Origin: Lachnoanaerobaculum gingivalis | GTDB taxonomy: Bacteria > Bacillota > Clostridia > Lachnospirales > Lachnospiraceae | Reading direction: 5' to 3' | DNA: 64,000 nt | Assembly (NCBI RefSeq): GCF_003862475.1 | Contig: NZ_RRCO01000002.1 | Location: 248,001 to 312,000 of the forward strand | Shown: positions 25,814 to 35,075 of the stretch, piece after piece | Numbering within the stretch: the first letter of the stretch is position 1 | Layout of the letters: the number at the start of each line of letters is the position of its first letter | The notes under the pieces: model-generated | What the model was told of the DNA's origin: nothing | Databases searched by the model: none | What the model saw: only the letters and a program-made list of their open reading frames with translations | Made by a program: the position numbers and the translations under genes

Positions 25814-26371
25814 ATGGACACATTAGAAGAATTGAAAAAGATTATTAAAAGCGAAAAATTAGATAATAGAGCTAAAGAATTCTATTTATCCAATATTTCA
25901 TCTTTGGACAAAGAAAAACAGAAGGCAATACTTGACCTTGTAGTAAAGATGAATAATGCAGGTTTTAGAAATAATATACCTGCCGCATACAGTGAAGTTA
26001 CAGAAAATATTCCACAATTTGCCAGGATGTCGGTATTTAAGGAAATGCAAAAGATAGTAAGAGATATTGAAGGAAATCTCGAGTTGGCTGATGAATTTTA
26101 TGAAGATGATAAAGAGTTACTTGACAGATTTAATGATTGCTTCAGTGAAAGTGAAGCTGAAAGATTTTTAAAGATTTATACAAAAGCTGTTATATCAAAG
26201 TTTTATTCTTTTCTTGAAGAAGGAAATCCAAGGTCGGAAGATGATGATTTAAACTGGGCACTGTTAGAAACAAAAGCTGACGGAAGTCATAGTGAGAGAA
26301 TTATTGAAGGTTTCCTTGAGGATGACTTTAATGAAGAAGATTATGATTGGAATAATGAAGATGAATTTTGA
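25814..26371 (+). CDS. Hypothetical protein, acidic, soluble
   Basis: I do not recognise this 185-residue protein. It has no signal peptide or membrane helix. Most of it reads as alpha-helical, and the C-terminal 25 residues are very acidic (FLEDDFNEEDYDWNNEDEF). A good CGGAGG ribosome binding site seven bases before the ATG and normal codon use support it as a real gene. Its end overlaps the next gene by 11 bases, so the two are probably translated together and may act together. It leads the transcription unit that continues into cbiA, but nothing in it suggests a cobalamin role. Confidence 0.75.
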   Translation: MDTLEELKKIIKSEKLDNRAKEFYLSNISSLDKEKQKAILDLVVKMNNAGFRNNIPAAYSEVTENIPQFARMSVFKEMQKIVRDIEGNLELADEFYEDDKELLDRFNDCFSESEAERFLKIYTKAVISKFYSFLEEGNPRSEDDDLNWALLETKADGSHSERIIEGFLEDDFNEEDYDWNNEDEF

Positions 26372-26954
26372 TGAACTTAGCTTAAAATACAAAGAAAAAA
26401 ATATTGTTAAATTATCTAAAAAACTAGCAAATAGTTTTGCTCTGACAAGAAGCAAAGACATGACAAATCTACATGATCTTGCTTTTTGGTTATATATTTA
26501 TGATTATAAAGATGAGATCTTAAATATATATAATCTTGTAAATATAGATATACCTGAAAAGATTGATTTTAATATTTGGACATGGATTTTATCTATATGG
26601 GGATTACAGGCATATATTTATGAATCAGAGGGTGAGATATCTAAAAAAGATGAGATCGTTGCCAATATGAAAAAAGTATATTCAGTACCTCGAACCAAAG
26701 AAGATACTGAAGAAAGTACCTGGAAGTTTTATACAAGGATTGCCGGTAGACAGACTTTAGAATCAGTATCCTATGTGGATAAAATTGAAAGTGCAATACA
26801 AAGTAGAAATAAATCTTCTGAAACAGCCTACAGATTTTCAGGACTATCCAATATGATCTCCTATGGAGTAACAGGCTTTTATCCGCATTTAGTTGAAAAC
26901 AGAGATAAACTCGAGGAAATGATAAAAGAGTACATTCAGTATTTGAGAAGTTAA
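26361..26954 (+). CDS. Hypothetical protein, partner of the preceding gene
   Basis: Unrecognised 197-residue soluble protein. It begins MNFDELSLKYKEKNIVKLSKKL and is rich in tryptophan and tyrosine in the middle (NIWTWILSIWGLQAYIY). It appears mainly helical and could be a small repeat or scaffold protein, but no family is evident. I choose the ATG at 26361, which overlaps the upstream gene slightly; a longer frame opens at 26292, but those residues are an out-of-frame shadow of the upstream gene's acidic tail. The stop is four bases before cbiA. Confidence 0.72.
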   Translation: MNFDELSLKYKEKNIVKLSKKLANSFALTRSKDMTNLHDLAFWLYIYDYKDEILNIYNLVNIDIPEKIDFNIWTWILSIWGLQAYIYESEGEISKKDEIVANMKKVYSVPRTKEDTEESTWKFYTRIAGRQTLESVSYVDKIESAIQSRNKSSETAYRFSGLSNMISYGVTGFYPHLVENRDKLEEMIKEYIQYLRS

Positions 26955-26958
26955 ACTT

Positions 26959-28323
26959 ATGATATTACCAAAAGATAAAAAAGCCTTTATGGTTTCTGCA
27001 ATGAAGTCCGGAAGCGGTAAAACATTGATCACATTGGGGCTTATAAATATATTTAAAAGAAAGGGAAAAACTGTTTCCATATATAAAACAGGACCTGACT
27101 ACATAGATACAATGTATCATGAAAAGATTGCAGGAAGTCCTTCTACAAATCTAGATCCTTTCTTTTTGGAACCGGAATATAGACCCGGTGAACTTAAAAA
27201 TCTCTTTTTTAGGAACTTTACAGGTGATATGGCCATTATAGAAGGTGCCATGGGACTGTTTGACGGGGTATATGGAGAAGGAAAAAGATGCAGTGCCTGT
27301 ATTGTATCTGAGGAAATAGGGATAGATGCTATTCTTGTAGTAGATATAGATGAGATTGATACTGTAGGTGAATACCTTAAAAAGTTTTCTCATCGTGTAA
27401 AGACTGTAATAGTAAATAAAGTACCGATTGATTATGATATAAGTGTGATTCGTGAGAGATTAAGCGAGTCGGATCTAACTCTAATGGGATTTTTGTATTA
27501 TAATGAAAATTATCATATGGAGAGCAGACATCTGGGACTAAATGAGCCTGGAAAGGATATATTTAAAATAGTTGATAAACTCTCTGATGAGCTTTCTAAA
27601 ACATTAGATTTTAAGCTGTTTGAAAAGTTTACTTTAAATATTGACTGTAATATACCGTCATATAAAGCAAAGGATGTTACACTGAATAATATAATGTCAA
27701 AGTACCGTCTTGCATTTGCATTTGATGAGGCATTTTCATTTACTTATAATGAAAATATAAAGGTATTAGAAGAATATGGTTTTGAAATAGTGAAATTCAG
27801 TCCCTTACATGATAAGAATCTTCCCAAAAACATCTCAGCCATATGGCTTTCAGGAGGTTATCCTGAGCTTTACACAAATGAGCTCTCATCAAATTTCTCA
27901 ATGCTTGAAAGTATAGCAAAGGCAAAAGATATACCGATTATCGCCGAATGCGGAGGTTTTATTTATCTTCATAAAAATTTTGAAGATAATAACGGTGAAA
28001 GCTTTAGAGGTGTAGGACTTATAGACGGCAAAGCATTTAAAACTAAAAAGCTTGTGAGATTCGGTTATATAGAAATAGAAGCAAAATCTGACAGTGTACT
28101 TATGAAAAAGAATCAAAAGATACGAAGCCATGAATTCCACTACTTTGATTCTACAAATAATGGTGAATATGCTCATGCCCTAAAAGCAAATAAGAGCAAA
28201 GAATGGGATTGTATAAATGCATATAAAAATATATTTGCCGGATTTCCGCATATATATTTGCGTGGCTATGAATTTCTGATAGAAAACTTGATAGAATATT
28301 TAGAGAGGAAAAGCAATGTATAG
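26959..28323 (+). CDS. cbiA: Cobyrinate a,c-diamide synthase
   Basis: CbiA amidates the a and c carboxylates of cobyrinic acid with glutamine and ATP. The 454-residue protein has an N-terminal dethiobiotin-synthetase-like ATP site (SAMKSGSGKTLITLGL, residue 13 onwards), IIEGAMGLFDG around 94, and a C-terminal glutaminase part with the nucleophile Cys in IIAECGGFIYLHK near 333 and a His in IRSHEFHYF. It opens the second cobalamin block and overlaps cobT by eight bases. Confidence 0.94.
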   Translation: MILPKDKKAFMVSAMKSGSGKTLITLGLINIFKRKGKTVSIYKTGPDYIDTMYHEKIAGSPSTNLDPFFLEPEYRPGELKNLFFRNFTGDMAIIEGAMGLFDGVYGEGKRCSACIVSEEIGIDAILVVDIDEIDTVGEYLKKFSHRVKTVIVNKVPIDYDISVIRERLSESDLTLMGFLYYNENYHMESRHLGLNEPGKDIFKIVDKLSDELSKTLDFKLFEKFTLNIDCNIPSYKAKDVTLNNIMSKYRLAFAFDEAFSFTYNENIKVLEEYGFEIVKFSPLHDKNLPKNISAIWLSGGYPELYTNELSSNFSMLESIAKAKDIPIIAECGGFIYLHKNFEDNNGESFRGVGLIDGKAFKTKKLVRFGYIEIEAKSDSVLMKKNQKIRSHEFHYFDSTNNGEYAHALKANKSKEWDCINAYKNIFAGFPHIYLRGYEFLIENLIEYLERKSNV

Positions 28324-29476
28324 ACTACCGGTTTTGACTGAAATACAAAATGAACTGATGGATAAATTAAAATTTTTGTCATCGGGCATTACAAATACTT
28401 CAACACAATACAAACAATTAGCTAAAAAGCATTGGGATTCCATTGCAAAGCCGCTTGACAGTCTGGGAGAATTTGAAAGGATATTTCAAAAACTTTCAGC
28501 TATATCTGAAAGTGAAATTCCGGTTATTGATAAAAAATGTATTACTGTTATGTGTGCCGACAACGGAGTGGTGGAGGAAGGTATATCACAGTCAGGTAAG
28601 GAAGTAACTTTAGCCGTGGCAAAGAGTATGGTTCTTGGAACTTCAAGCATATCAGTTTTATGCAGATCTTGCGCTTCCGATTTAATGGTGATAGATATGG
28701 GTATTGACAGCTTTGATACCGATATCTATTCGATGGGTGTTATAAATCATAAACTTATGCATGGTACCAATAATTTTGTAAAAGAAAAAGCAATGCCTAT
28801 AGATATAAGTTTAAGAGCAGTACTTTCCGGTATAGAAATAGTTGAAAACCTCAAAAATAAAGGTATAAATATTATAGGCACAGGTGAAATGGGTATAGGA
28901 AATACTACCACTTCATCGGCTCTGTCATCAGCCCTTTTAAACCTACCCGTTGCAAATGTTACAGGTCGTGGTGCGGGACTAAATGATATTAAGCTGCAAA
29001 GAAAAATGGAGATAATAGAAGCCGGAATAAATAAATATGGCTTTAGAGATAAGACTTTTATTGATTCCATTAATTCAGAAAGTGTAGATACAAGAGTATT
29101 GGCTACAATTGATCTGCTTTCATCTATCGGTGGACTTGATATAGCCGCTCTTACAGGGATATTTGTAGGAGGCGCTATATACAAAATACCTGTTGTAATA
29201 GATGGCGTGATTTCTGAGGTTTCAGCTCTTTTGGCTTATTATTTAAATCCGCTTTGCAAAGAATATATGATAGCATCACATCTAAGCCGTGAGCCTGTAG
29301 CAAATGCTATATTTGATATTCTTGAATTAAAACCTGTAATTGATGCTTCTTTGGCTCTAGGTGAGGGAAGCGGTTGCGCCATGCTTTTTCCTCTTCTTGA
29401 TCTTATATCACAGATTTATACAAAGAATGCTTCATTTTCGGATATTAAGATAGAAGAGTATAAGAGATTTGTATGA
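28316..29476 (+). CDS. cobT: Nicotinate-nucleotide-dimethylbenzimidazole phosphoribosyltransferase
   Basis: CobT makes the alpha-ribazole 5'-phosphate (or analogue with another lower base) from nicotinate mononucleotide. Conserved blocks in the 386 residues: KPLDSLGEFE near 46, MCADNGVVEEGISQSGKEVT near 80, GTGEMGIGNTTTSSAL near 190, and the catalytic Glu in LALGEGSGCAMLF near 349. It is about 30 residues longer than the Salmonella enzyme, mainly at the N terminus. The lower-base preference cannot be read from the sequence. It overlaps cbiA and cobU. Confidence 0.94.
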   Translation: MYRLPVLTEIQNELMDKLKFLSSGITNTSTQYKQLAKKHWDSIAKPLDSLGEFERIFQKLSAISESEIPVIDKKCITVMCADNGVVEEGISQSGKEVTLAVAKSMVLGTSSISVLCRSCASDLMVIDMGIDSFDTDIYSMGVINHKLMHGTNNFVKEKAMPIDISLRAVLSGIEIVENLKNKGINIIGTGEMGIGNTTTSSALSSALLNLPVANVTGRGAGLNDIKLQRKMEIIEAGINKYGFRDKTFIDSINSESVDTRVLATIDLLSSIGGLDIAALTGIFVGGAIYKIPVVIDGVISEVSALLAYYLNPLCKEYMIASHLSREPVANAIFDILELKPVIDASLALGEGSGCAMLFPLLDLISQIYTKNASFSDIKIEEYKRFV

Positions 29477-29997
29477 TAACTTATATTTATGGAGGTGTAT
29501 CAAGCGGAAAATCTGAATATGCCGAGGAACTGATATCAAGGGAATTTAATAAAAAGATATATCTTGCTACAATGGAAAATACCGGTGAATATGCAGGCAA
29601 AAGAGTAGAGAAGCACCTTTTACAAAGAGAAGGAAAAGGATTTTTTACTATTGAGGAACCGAGGCATATAAAAGATTTGAATATAGATGAGGATGATAAT
29701 ATTTTACTTGAAGATTTGACTAATCTTTTATCCAATAATCTTTTTAATGAAGCTGGACTTAAAAATAACTTTAAAGAGATTACAGAAGAGATTTTTTCTG
29801 ATATAATTACTCTTAAAGATAGGTGTAATTCTGTTTTTATTGTAGGAAATGATATATTTTCTACCGAAAGAAATCAAAGCAAAGAGCTGGACATCTTTAT
29901 TGATTGTCTTTATTCTTTGCATACTAAAATAATTGAGGTAGCAGATAGGGTAATAGAGGTAGTCTACGGTCTACCCTATGATAAAAAGTTAATATGA
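29473..29997 (+). CDS. cobU: Adenosylcobinamide kinase/guanylyltransferase
   Basis: CobU phosphorylates adenosylcobinamide and transfers GMP to give AdoCbi-GDP. The 174-residue protein has the P-loop GGVSSGKSEYAEEL at the N terminus and the guanylyl-acceptor His in RVEKHLLQREG near 49, followed by FFTIEEP. Length and motif order match the family. ATGA overlaps with both cobT and cobS show tight coupling of the nucleotide-loop assembly genes. Confidence 0.93.
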   Translation: MITYIYGGVSSGKSEYAEELISREFNKKIYLATMENTGEYAGKRVEKHLLQREGKGFFTIEEPRHIKDLNIDEDDNILLEDLTNLLSNNLFNEAGLKNNFKEITEEIFSDIITLKDRCNSVFIVGNDIFSTERNQSKELDIFIDCLYSLHTKIIEVADRVIEVVYGLPYDKKLI

Positions 29998-30752
29998 GTA
30001 ATTTATTCAAATCAATGGCAATTACCTTTGCCATGTATTCTAAAATTCCTGTTAGGAATTTTAACTGGGAAAAAGAAAATATGAAATACTGCCTTTTATT
30101 TTTACCTGTTGTAGGTATTGTAGAGGGGGTTTTTTTGATCGCATTTTCTATATTTTTAAATAAACTTAATGTAAATCCTATTCTGATTGCAGCTGTACTT
30201 ACGGTCTTACCTATTTTGTATACAGGCGGTATTCATATGGATGGATTTTTAGACACTATGGATGCTCTTGGATCAAATCAGGATAAACAAAAGAAGCTGA
30301 ATATTTTAAAGGATTCCAACTCAGGTGCATTTGCCATAATAGGAGGGTTGGTATATATATTATTATATTTTGCATCCTTGCTTACATTTCAAGGATTCAT
30401 AAGAATATATATATTGGCTGTTTCATATATGCTTATCAGAGCATATAGTGCGCTTTCTTTAATAGTTTTTAAAAATGCCAGGGGTAGCGGACTTGCATTT
30501 GAGTTTGCTGATAAAAGTCTGATATATACCAACAGAACGGTATTGATAGGATTTATTTTACTTGGAAGTGTAGCCATGATAATAATAAATATTAATTACG
30601 GATTATTATGTGCAATTTCCGTATTTTTAGTTTTTATGTATTACAGAGTGAAATCTTTTGAAGAGTTTGGGGGTATTACAGGTGATCTGGCAGGGTATTT
30701 TCTGCAACTGGCCGAGCTGGTTGTAGTTTTGGTACTGGCACTTGCACCTTAA
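29994..30752 (+). CDS. cobS: Adenosylcobinamide-GDP ribazoletransferase (cobalamin synthase)
   Basis: Integral membrane enzyme joining AdoCbi-GDP with alpha-ribazole to complete adenosylcobalamin. The 252-residue protein has about six hydrophobic segments and the acidic metal-binding motif GGIHMDGFLDTMDALGSNQD near 76, plus ILKDSNSGAFAIIGG near 105. The N-terminal MAITFAMYSKIPV matches the family's MALxFLTRIPV-like start. Confidence 0.94.
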   Translation: MSNLFKSMAITFAMYSKIPVRNFNWEKENMKYCLLFLPVVGIVEGVFLIAFSIFLNKLNVNPILIAAVLTVLPILYTGGIHMDGFLDTMDALGSNQDKQKKLNILKDSNSGAFAIIGGLVYILLYFASLLTFQGFIRIYILAVSYMLIRAYSALSLIVFKNARGSGLAFEFADKSLIYTNRTVLIGFILLGSVAMIIININYGLLCAISVFLVFMYYRVKSFEEFGGITGDLAGYFLQLAELVVVLVLALAP

Positions 30753-30758
30753 ATAAAA

Positions 30759-31781
30759 ATGATTCATTATTTGGCATTTATTTCCGGTTTTATAGCGGAT
30801 TTCTTTATTAGAGATTTTCATGAATTGCCACATATAGTTAGATTTATTGGAAGCAGCATTTCAGTACTTGAGAAGTTTTTCAGAAAAAAATTCAAGTCGA
30901 AATCCGCTTTATTATTTGCCGGATTTCTTATTGTTCTCTTTAATATACTGTTTTGGGGGTTTTTGGCATATTTTATTGATATAGTTATTTATAGAATAAA
31001 TTTCTATTTAGGCTTTTTATTAGAGTGCTTTTTATTCTTTCAAATATTTGCCAAGGCATCTTTGAGATATGAGAGTATGAAGGTCTATCATGCAATAAGA
31101 TCAGGTAATATAGATGAGTCGAGGAAGTTTCTTTCCATGATAGTAGGAAGAGATACAGACTGTCTTGATTTTGAACAGATAACTAAAGCGGTTATAGAGA
31201 CAGTGGCAGAAAATATGTCGGACGGAATTGTTGCTCCATGGTTTTATGCCACATTAGGTGCTGTGGTTGCTATATGCTCCGATATGAAATTTTCATGGCT
31301 GATTTTTGTGCTTCCTGTTGTGTACAAGGCTGTAAATACAATGGATTCAATGATCGGCTATAAGGATGAAAAATATTTTTATATAGGTAAAGCGGCGGCC
31401 AAACTTGATGATGTAGTTAATTTTTTACCGGCAAGATTTTCCGCTTTTATACTTTTAATAGTTATATTTTTTGTATCATCAGTTAAAAATAATACTCAAA
31501 TATTTAGAAATTCAGTACATGCATTTTTTAAATACAGATATATTCATTCAAGTCCTAATGCAGGACAAACTGAAAGTGTAATTGCCGGTTTTTTTAATAC
31601 TAAACTGCTTGGTGATGCATATTATTTCGGTAAATTAGTAAAAAAAAGAAGTATCGGTGACGGCAATGAACATGTAAGTGCAGATGATATTGTAATATTA
31701 AATAATATTACATATCTTTCTTATATGGTTTTACTGATAATAAATTTGATAATTGGGGGCATAGCATGCTTTATTTTATAG
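30759..31781 (+). CDS. cbiB: Adenosylcobinamide-phosphate synthase CbiB
   Basis: Membrane enzyme that attaches aminopropanol (phosphate) to cobyric acid. The 340-residue protein has four or five hydrophobic segments, VIETVAENMSDGIVAPWFYA near 148 (the family's VEx-ENxxDGxxAPLFY motif) and YVNTMDSMIGYK-like KAVNTMDSMIGYKDEKY near 190, with SPNAGQTESVIAGF in the C-terminal half. Called CobD in Pseudomonas nomenclature. Its end overlaps cbiF by 16 bases. Confidence 0.93.
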   Translation: MIHYLAFISGFIADFFIRDFHELPHIVRFIGSSISVLEKFFRKKFKSKSALLFAGFLIVLFNILFWGFLAYFIDIVIYRINFYLGFLLECFLFFQIFAKASLRYESMKVYHAIRSGNIDESRKFLSMIVGRDTDCLDFEQITKAVIETVAENMSDGIVAPWFYATLGAVVAICSDMKFSWLIFVLPVVYKAVNTMDSMIGYKDEKYFYIGKAAAKLDDVVNFLPARFSAFILLIVIFFVSSVKNNTQIFRNSVHAFFKYRYIHSSPNAGQTESVIAGFFNTKLLGDAYYFGKLVKKRSIGDGNEHVSADDIVILNNITYLSYMVLLIINLIIGGIACFIL

Positions 31782-32527
31782 GTGCGGGCGCAGGAGATCC
31801 TGAGCTTTTGACAATTAAGGGAAAGAGAATAATAGATAATTCAGATATTATTATTTATACGGGTTCTCTTGTTAATAAGGAATTATTTACAGATATTAAA
31901 GAAGGGGCAAAATTGATAAATTCAGCATCACTCAGTCTTGATGATGTGCTGGAGATCATATTTGACTCATATGATAAAGGACTAAGTGTAGCCAGAGTTC
32001 ATACAGGTGATCCTGCTATGTATGGGGCTATTAGGGAACAAATGGTGGCTCTTGATAAAAAAGGAATAGAATATGAAGTTGTTCCCGGTGTAAGCTCTGT
32101 TTTTGCAGGTGCTGCTGCACTGAAACGTGAGTTTACTTTGCCCGGTATTACACAAACTATGATACTTACAAGAATGGCAGGAAGGACACCTGTGCCTGAG
32201 GCTGAGAGCATTGAAAATCTTGCAAAAATACAGGCCAGTATGGCAATATTTTTAAGTATTGCAAGTATTGAAGAGCTGGCAAATAAACTTATGACCTCAT
32301 ATCCAAAGGATACACCTGCGGCAGTAGTATATAAGGCAAGTTGGCCTGATCAAAAGATAATAATGTCAACTCTTGAAAATATTGCCGTGGAAGTTAAGAA
32401 TGCAGATATTAATAAAACAGCTCTTGTTTATGTAGGAAGATTCTTAGCCGATGAATTTGAACTCAGTAAGCTTTATGACAAGCATTTCAGCCATGAGTAC
32501 AGAGAGGCAAAAGATGCACGGTGGTAG
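31766..32527 (+). CDS. cbiF: Cobalt-precorrin-4 C11-methyltransferase
   Basis: CbiF methylates C11 of cobalt-precorrin-4. The 253-residue tetrapyrrole methylase has LYFIGAGAGDPELLTIKGKR at its start, VARVHTGDPAMYGAIREQM near 73 and VVPGVSSVFAGAAALKREFT near 104, then TRMAGRTPVPEAESI near 134, the CbiF/CobM-specific stretch. The start lies inside the end of cbiB. It catalyses an early step, yet it sits among late-pathway genes. Confidence 0.93.
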   Translation: MLYFIGAGAGDPELLTIKGKRIIDNSDIIIYTGSLVNKELFTDIKEGAKLINSASLSLDDVLEIIFDSYDKGLSVARVHTGDPAMYGAIREQMVALDKKGIEYEVVPGVSSVFAGAAALKREFTLPGITQTMILTRMAGRTPVPEAESIENLAKIQASMAIFLSIASIEELANKLMTSYPKDTPAAVVYKASWPDQKIIMSTLENIAVEVKNADINKTALVYVGRFLADEFELSKLYDKHFSHEYREAKDARW

Positions 32528-33545
32528 GCTTTTAGAGTTTGCAAAAACAGGAAAAAAATATATAGATTTTTCTGCAAGTATAAATCCCTACGGCCTTGAT
32601 CCGGAGTTAAAAAAAGTTTTAAAAGACTCAATAGATATTTTAGATAATTATCCAAATCAGGATTACTCCGAAATAAAGGCTTTGATAGGTAAAAAGCATA
32701 ATGTAAGTGAAGAGAATATTTATCTTGGAAATGGTGCAAACAGTATTATATTTAGACTTTTTCAAGCCTTTGATAAGAAGTCTGATATCTGCATACCTGT
32801 ACCGAGCTTTGAGTCTTACAGATTGGCGGCTGAAGCTGTATCGGGTAATATTACCTATTACAATATGGAAAAACTTAATATAAGTAACAGTATATTTAAT
32901 ACATTATCAGATAATACGGATATTTTAGTACTTACAAATCCAAATAACCCAACCGGATATTTGATAGAAGATGATTTGTTGCAAATATTACTTGAATTTT
33001 GTGAAGCAAAAAATATATTTGTTTTACTTGATGAATGCTTTTTAGAATTTGTAGAAAATGGAGATAAGTATTCACAAATATCGATGCTTTCAAAATATAA
33101 AAACATGGCTGTACTAAGATCCCTTACAAAGCTTTTTGCTTTCCCCGGACTTAGATTCGGTTATCTTTTAACTGAGAGTAAGGGTTTAATAAAAGAATTA
33201 AACAGACTCACTCCTGCATGGGATATAAATACTTTGGCTCTTGAAGCCGCAAAGTTTTCTCTAAAACAGGATATGAGCCGGATTATTTTAAAAATACAAA
33301 GTGAAAAGAGTATTTTAGAAAAAAAACTCAATTCGATTGGAATAGAGATCTTTCCGTCAAGAGCTAATTTTCTTCTTTGCAGATATAAAAATAATCTCTC
33401 AAGAGATTTGCTTGAGTCAGGTATTATAGTCAGAGACTGTTCAGACTTTATAGAAATGGATGATAGCTATTTTAGAGTTGCTGTCAAAACAAACTCTGAG
33501 AATAAGATATTGGTAGACACAATAAGAAAACTTATCGGGAGGTAA
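32514..33545 (+). CDS. cobD: Threonine-phosphate decarboxylase CobD
   Basis: PLP enzyme of the histidinol-phosphate aminotransferase fold that decarboxylates L-threonine O-3-phosphate to aminopropanol phosphate, the substrate of CbiB. The start HGGRLLEFAKTGKKYIDFSASINPYG is characteristic of CobD. Other signs: VLTNPNNPTGYLI near 140, LLDECFLEF near 169, and the PLP-binding Lys in LRSLTKLFAFPGLRFGYL near 200. I start at ATG 32514 because AGAGAGG lies six bases ahead; this overlaps cbiF by 14 bases. A longer frame from 32451 lacks family similarity at its N terminus. A HisC-type aminotransferase is the alternative, made unlikely by context. Confidence 0.9.
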   Translation: MHGGRLLEFAKTGKKYIDFSASINPYGLDPELKKVLKDSIDILDNYPNQDYSEIKALIGKKHNVSEENIYLGNGANSIIFRLFQAFDKKSDICIPVPSFESYRLAAEAVSGNITYYNMEKLNISNSIFNTLSDNTDILVLTNPNNPTGYLIEDDLLQILLEFCEAKNIFVLLDECFLEFVENGDKYSQISMLSKYKNMAVLRSLTKLFAFPGLRFGYLLTESKGLIKELNRLTPAWDINTLALEAAKFSLKQDMSRIILKIQSEKSILEKKLNSIGIEIFPSRANFLLCRYKNNLSRDLLESGIIVRDCSDFIEMDDSYFRVAVKTNSENKILVDTIRKLIGR

Positions 33546-33548
33546 TAT

Positions 33549-35057
33549 ATGGCAAAAGTTATAATGGTTCAAGGTACTATGTCAAACTCCGGTAAAAGTT
33601 TCTTGGTCGCCGGACTTTGCAGAGTATTAAAAAGAAAAGGATTTAAAGTAGCACCTTTTAAATCACAAAATATGGCTCTGAATTCCTATATAACAAAAGA
33701 AGGAATGGAAATGGGAAGGGCCCAGGTAATGCAGGCCGAAGCGGCAGGAATCAGTCCTACAGTGGAAATGAATCCGATTCTTTTAAAGCCCACATCAAAT
33801 ACAGGAAGTCAGGTTATATTAAACGGTAAGGTGCATTCCAATATGAGCGCTTCGGATTATTATAAGAATAAACGTGCATTTATACCATATATTCTCGAAG
33901 CATATAATAAGCTTTGTGAAGAATATGATATCATAGTTATTGAAGGTGCAGGTTCACCTGCCGAGATAAATCTGAACGAAAATGATATAGTAAATATGGG
34001 ACTTGCAAAGCTTGTAAATTCTCCCGTGCTGTTGGTAGCTGATATAGACAGAGGTGGTGTATTTGCCTCTATTTACGGTACAGTAGCTTTGATGGATGAT
34101 GATGCTAAAAACAGGATAAAAGGTATAGTGATTAATAAGTTCAGAGGTGATAAGAATCTGCTTACGCCGGGATTTGAAATGCTTGACGAACATTTTAAAA
34201 AGATAGATGCAAATATACCTGTTTTAGGTGTTATTCCGATGAGAAAAATAGATATAGATGATGAGGATTCTCTATCTGAAAGACTGGATACCGAAAATGT
34301 AATATTTGATACGAATAAGATAAATATTGCTGTTATTAAACTGCCTCATATTTCAAATTTTACAGATTTTAATCCTCTTAGCAGAAGAAAAGAAATTGTA
34401 ATGAAATATATTACCTCTCCAAAGGAGATGGAAGATGCAGACCTTATCATAATTCCGGGTACAAAAAATACCTTATACGATCTTAGATGGTTGAAGAGTA
34501 TGGGATTTAATCACGATAATCTTGAAATGAAGAATCTGATTGGAATTTGTGGCGGATTTCAAATGCTTGGAAATGATCTTATAGATAAATATGGTGTGGA
34601 AGAAGGCGGAAGTGAAATAGGTTTGAAACTTTTACACTTCAGCACTGTATTTTCTAAAAATAAGACCACAAGGCAAACCGAGACCGAAATAATAAATTAT
34701 CCGGATTTTATAGATACTTTGTACGATTCAGGTATAATCGGATATGAAATACATATGGGAAGTACAATATCGCACAATGAAATACCTTTTACAAAGTCAG
34801 ATATCACCGATAACGGCGGTTTTGTAAATAAGAATATAATGGGTACCTATATACATGGTATATTTGAAAATGACAATTTTGTAGATGCAATTATCAGAGG
34901 ATTATCCAAGAAGAATTCCAAAAAAGTTACATCTGATACTAAAATCAATGATTTTAACACCTACAAAGAGTCACAATATGATTTACTTGCAGATTTGATC
35001 GAGGAATCCTTAGATATAGATGCGATAATGGATATACTTGTTAAATCTGAAAAATAA
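33549..35057 (+). CDS. cbiP: Cobyric acid synthase
   Basis: CbiP (CobQ) amidates the b, d, e and g side chains of adenosylcobyrinic a,c-diamide with glutamine and ATP. The 502-residue protein has the N-terminal ATP site VQGTMSNSGKSFLVAGLCRV, then FKSQNMALNSYIT and GRAQVMQAEAAG, and VIEGAGSPAEINL near 136. In the C-terminal glutaminase the nucleophile Cys is in IGICGGFQMLGN near 337 and the His in GTYIHGIFEND near 435. It follows cobD by three bases. Confidence 0.95.
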   Translation: MAKVIMVQGTMSNSGKSFLVAGLCRVLKRKGFKVAPFKSQNMALNSYITKEGMEMGRAQVMQAEAAGISPTVEMNPILLKPTSNTGSQVILNGKVHSNMSASDYYKNKRAFIPYILEAYNKLCEEYDIIVIEGAGSPAEINLNENDIVNMGLAKLVNSPVLLVADIDRGGVFASIYGTVALMDDDAKNRIKGIVINKFRGDKNLLTPGFEMLDEHFKKIDANIPVLGVIPMRKIDIDDEDSLSERLDTENVIFDTNKINIAVIKLPHISNFTDFNPLSRRKEIVMKYITSPKEMEDADLIIIPGTKNTLYDLRWLKSMGFNHDNLEMKNLIGICGGFQMLGNDLIDKYGVEEGGSEIGLKLLHFSTVFSKNKTTRQTETEIINYPDFIDTLYDSGIIGYEIHMGSTISHNEIPFTKSDITDNGGFVNKNIMGTYIHGIFENDNFVDAIIRGLSKKNSKKVTSDTKINDFNTYKESQYDLLADLIEESLDIDAIMDILVKSEK

Positions 35058-35075
35058 ACAGTGAAAAGGAGTTTT

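Noticed and set aside
26292-26360. Extended N terminus for the second unknown gene
   Set aside because: The extra residues are encoded out of frame within the acidic tail of the upstream gene and have no ribosome binding site.
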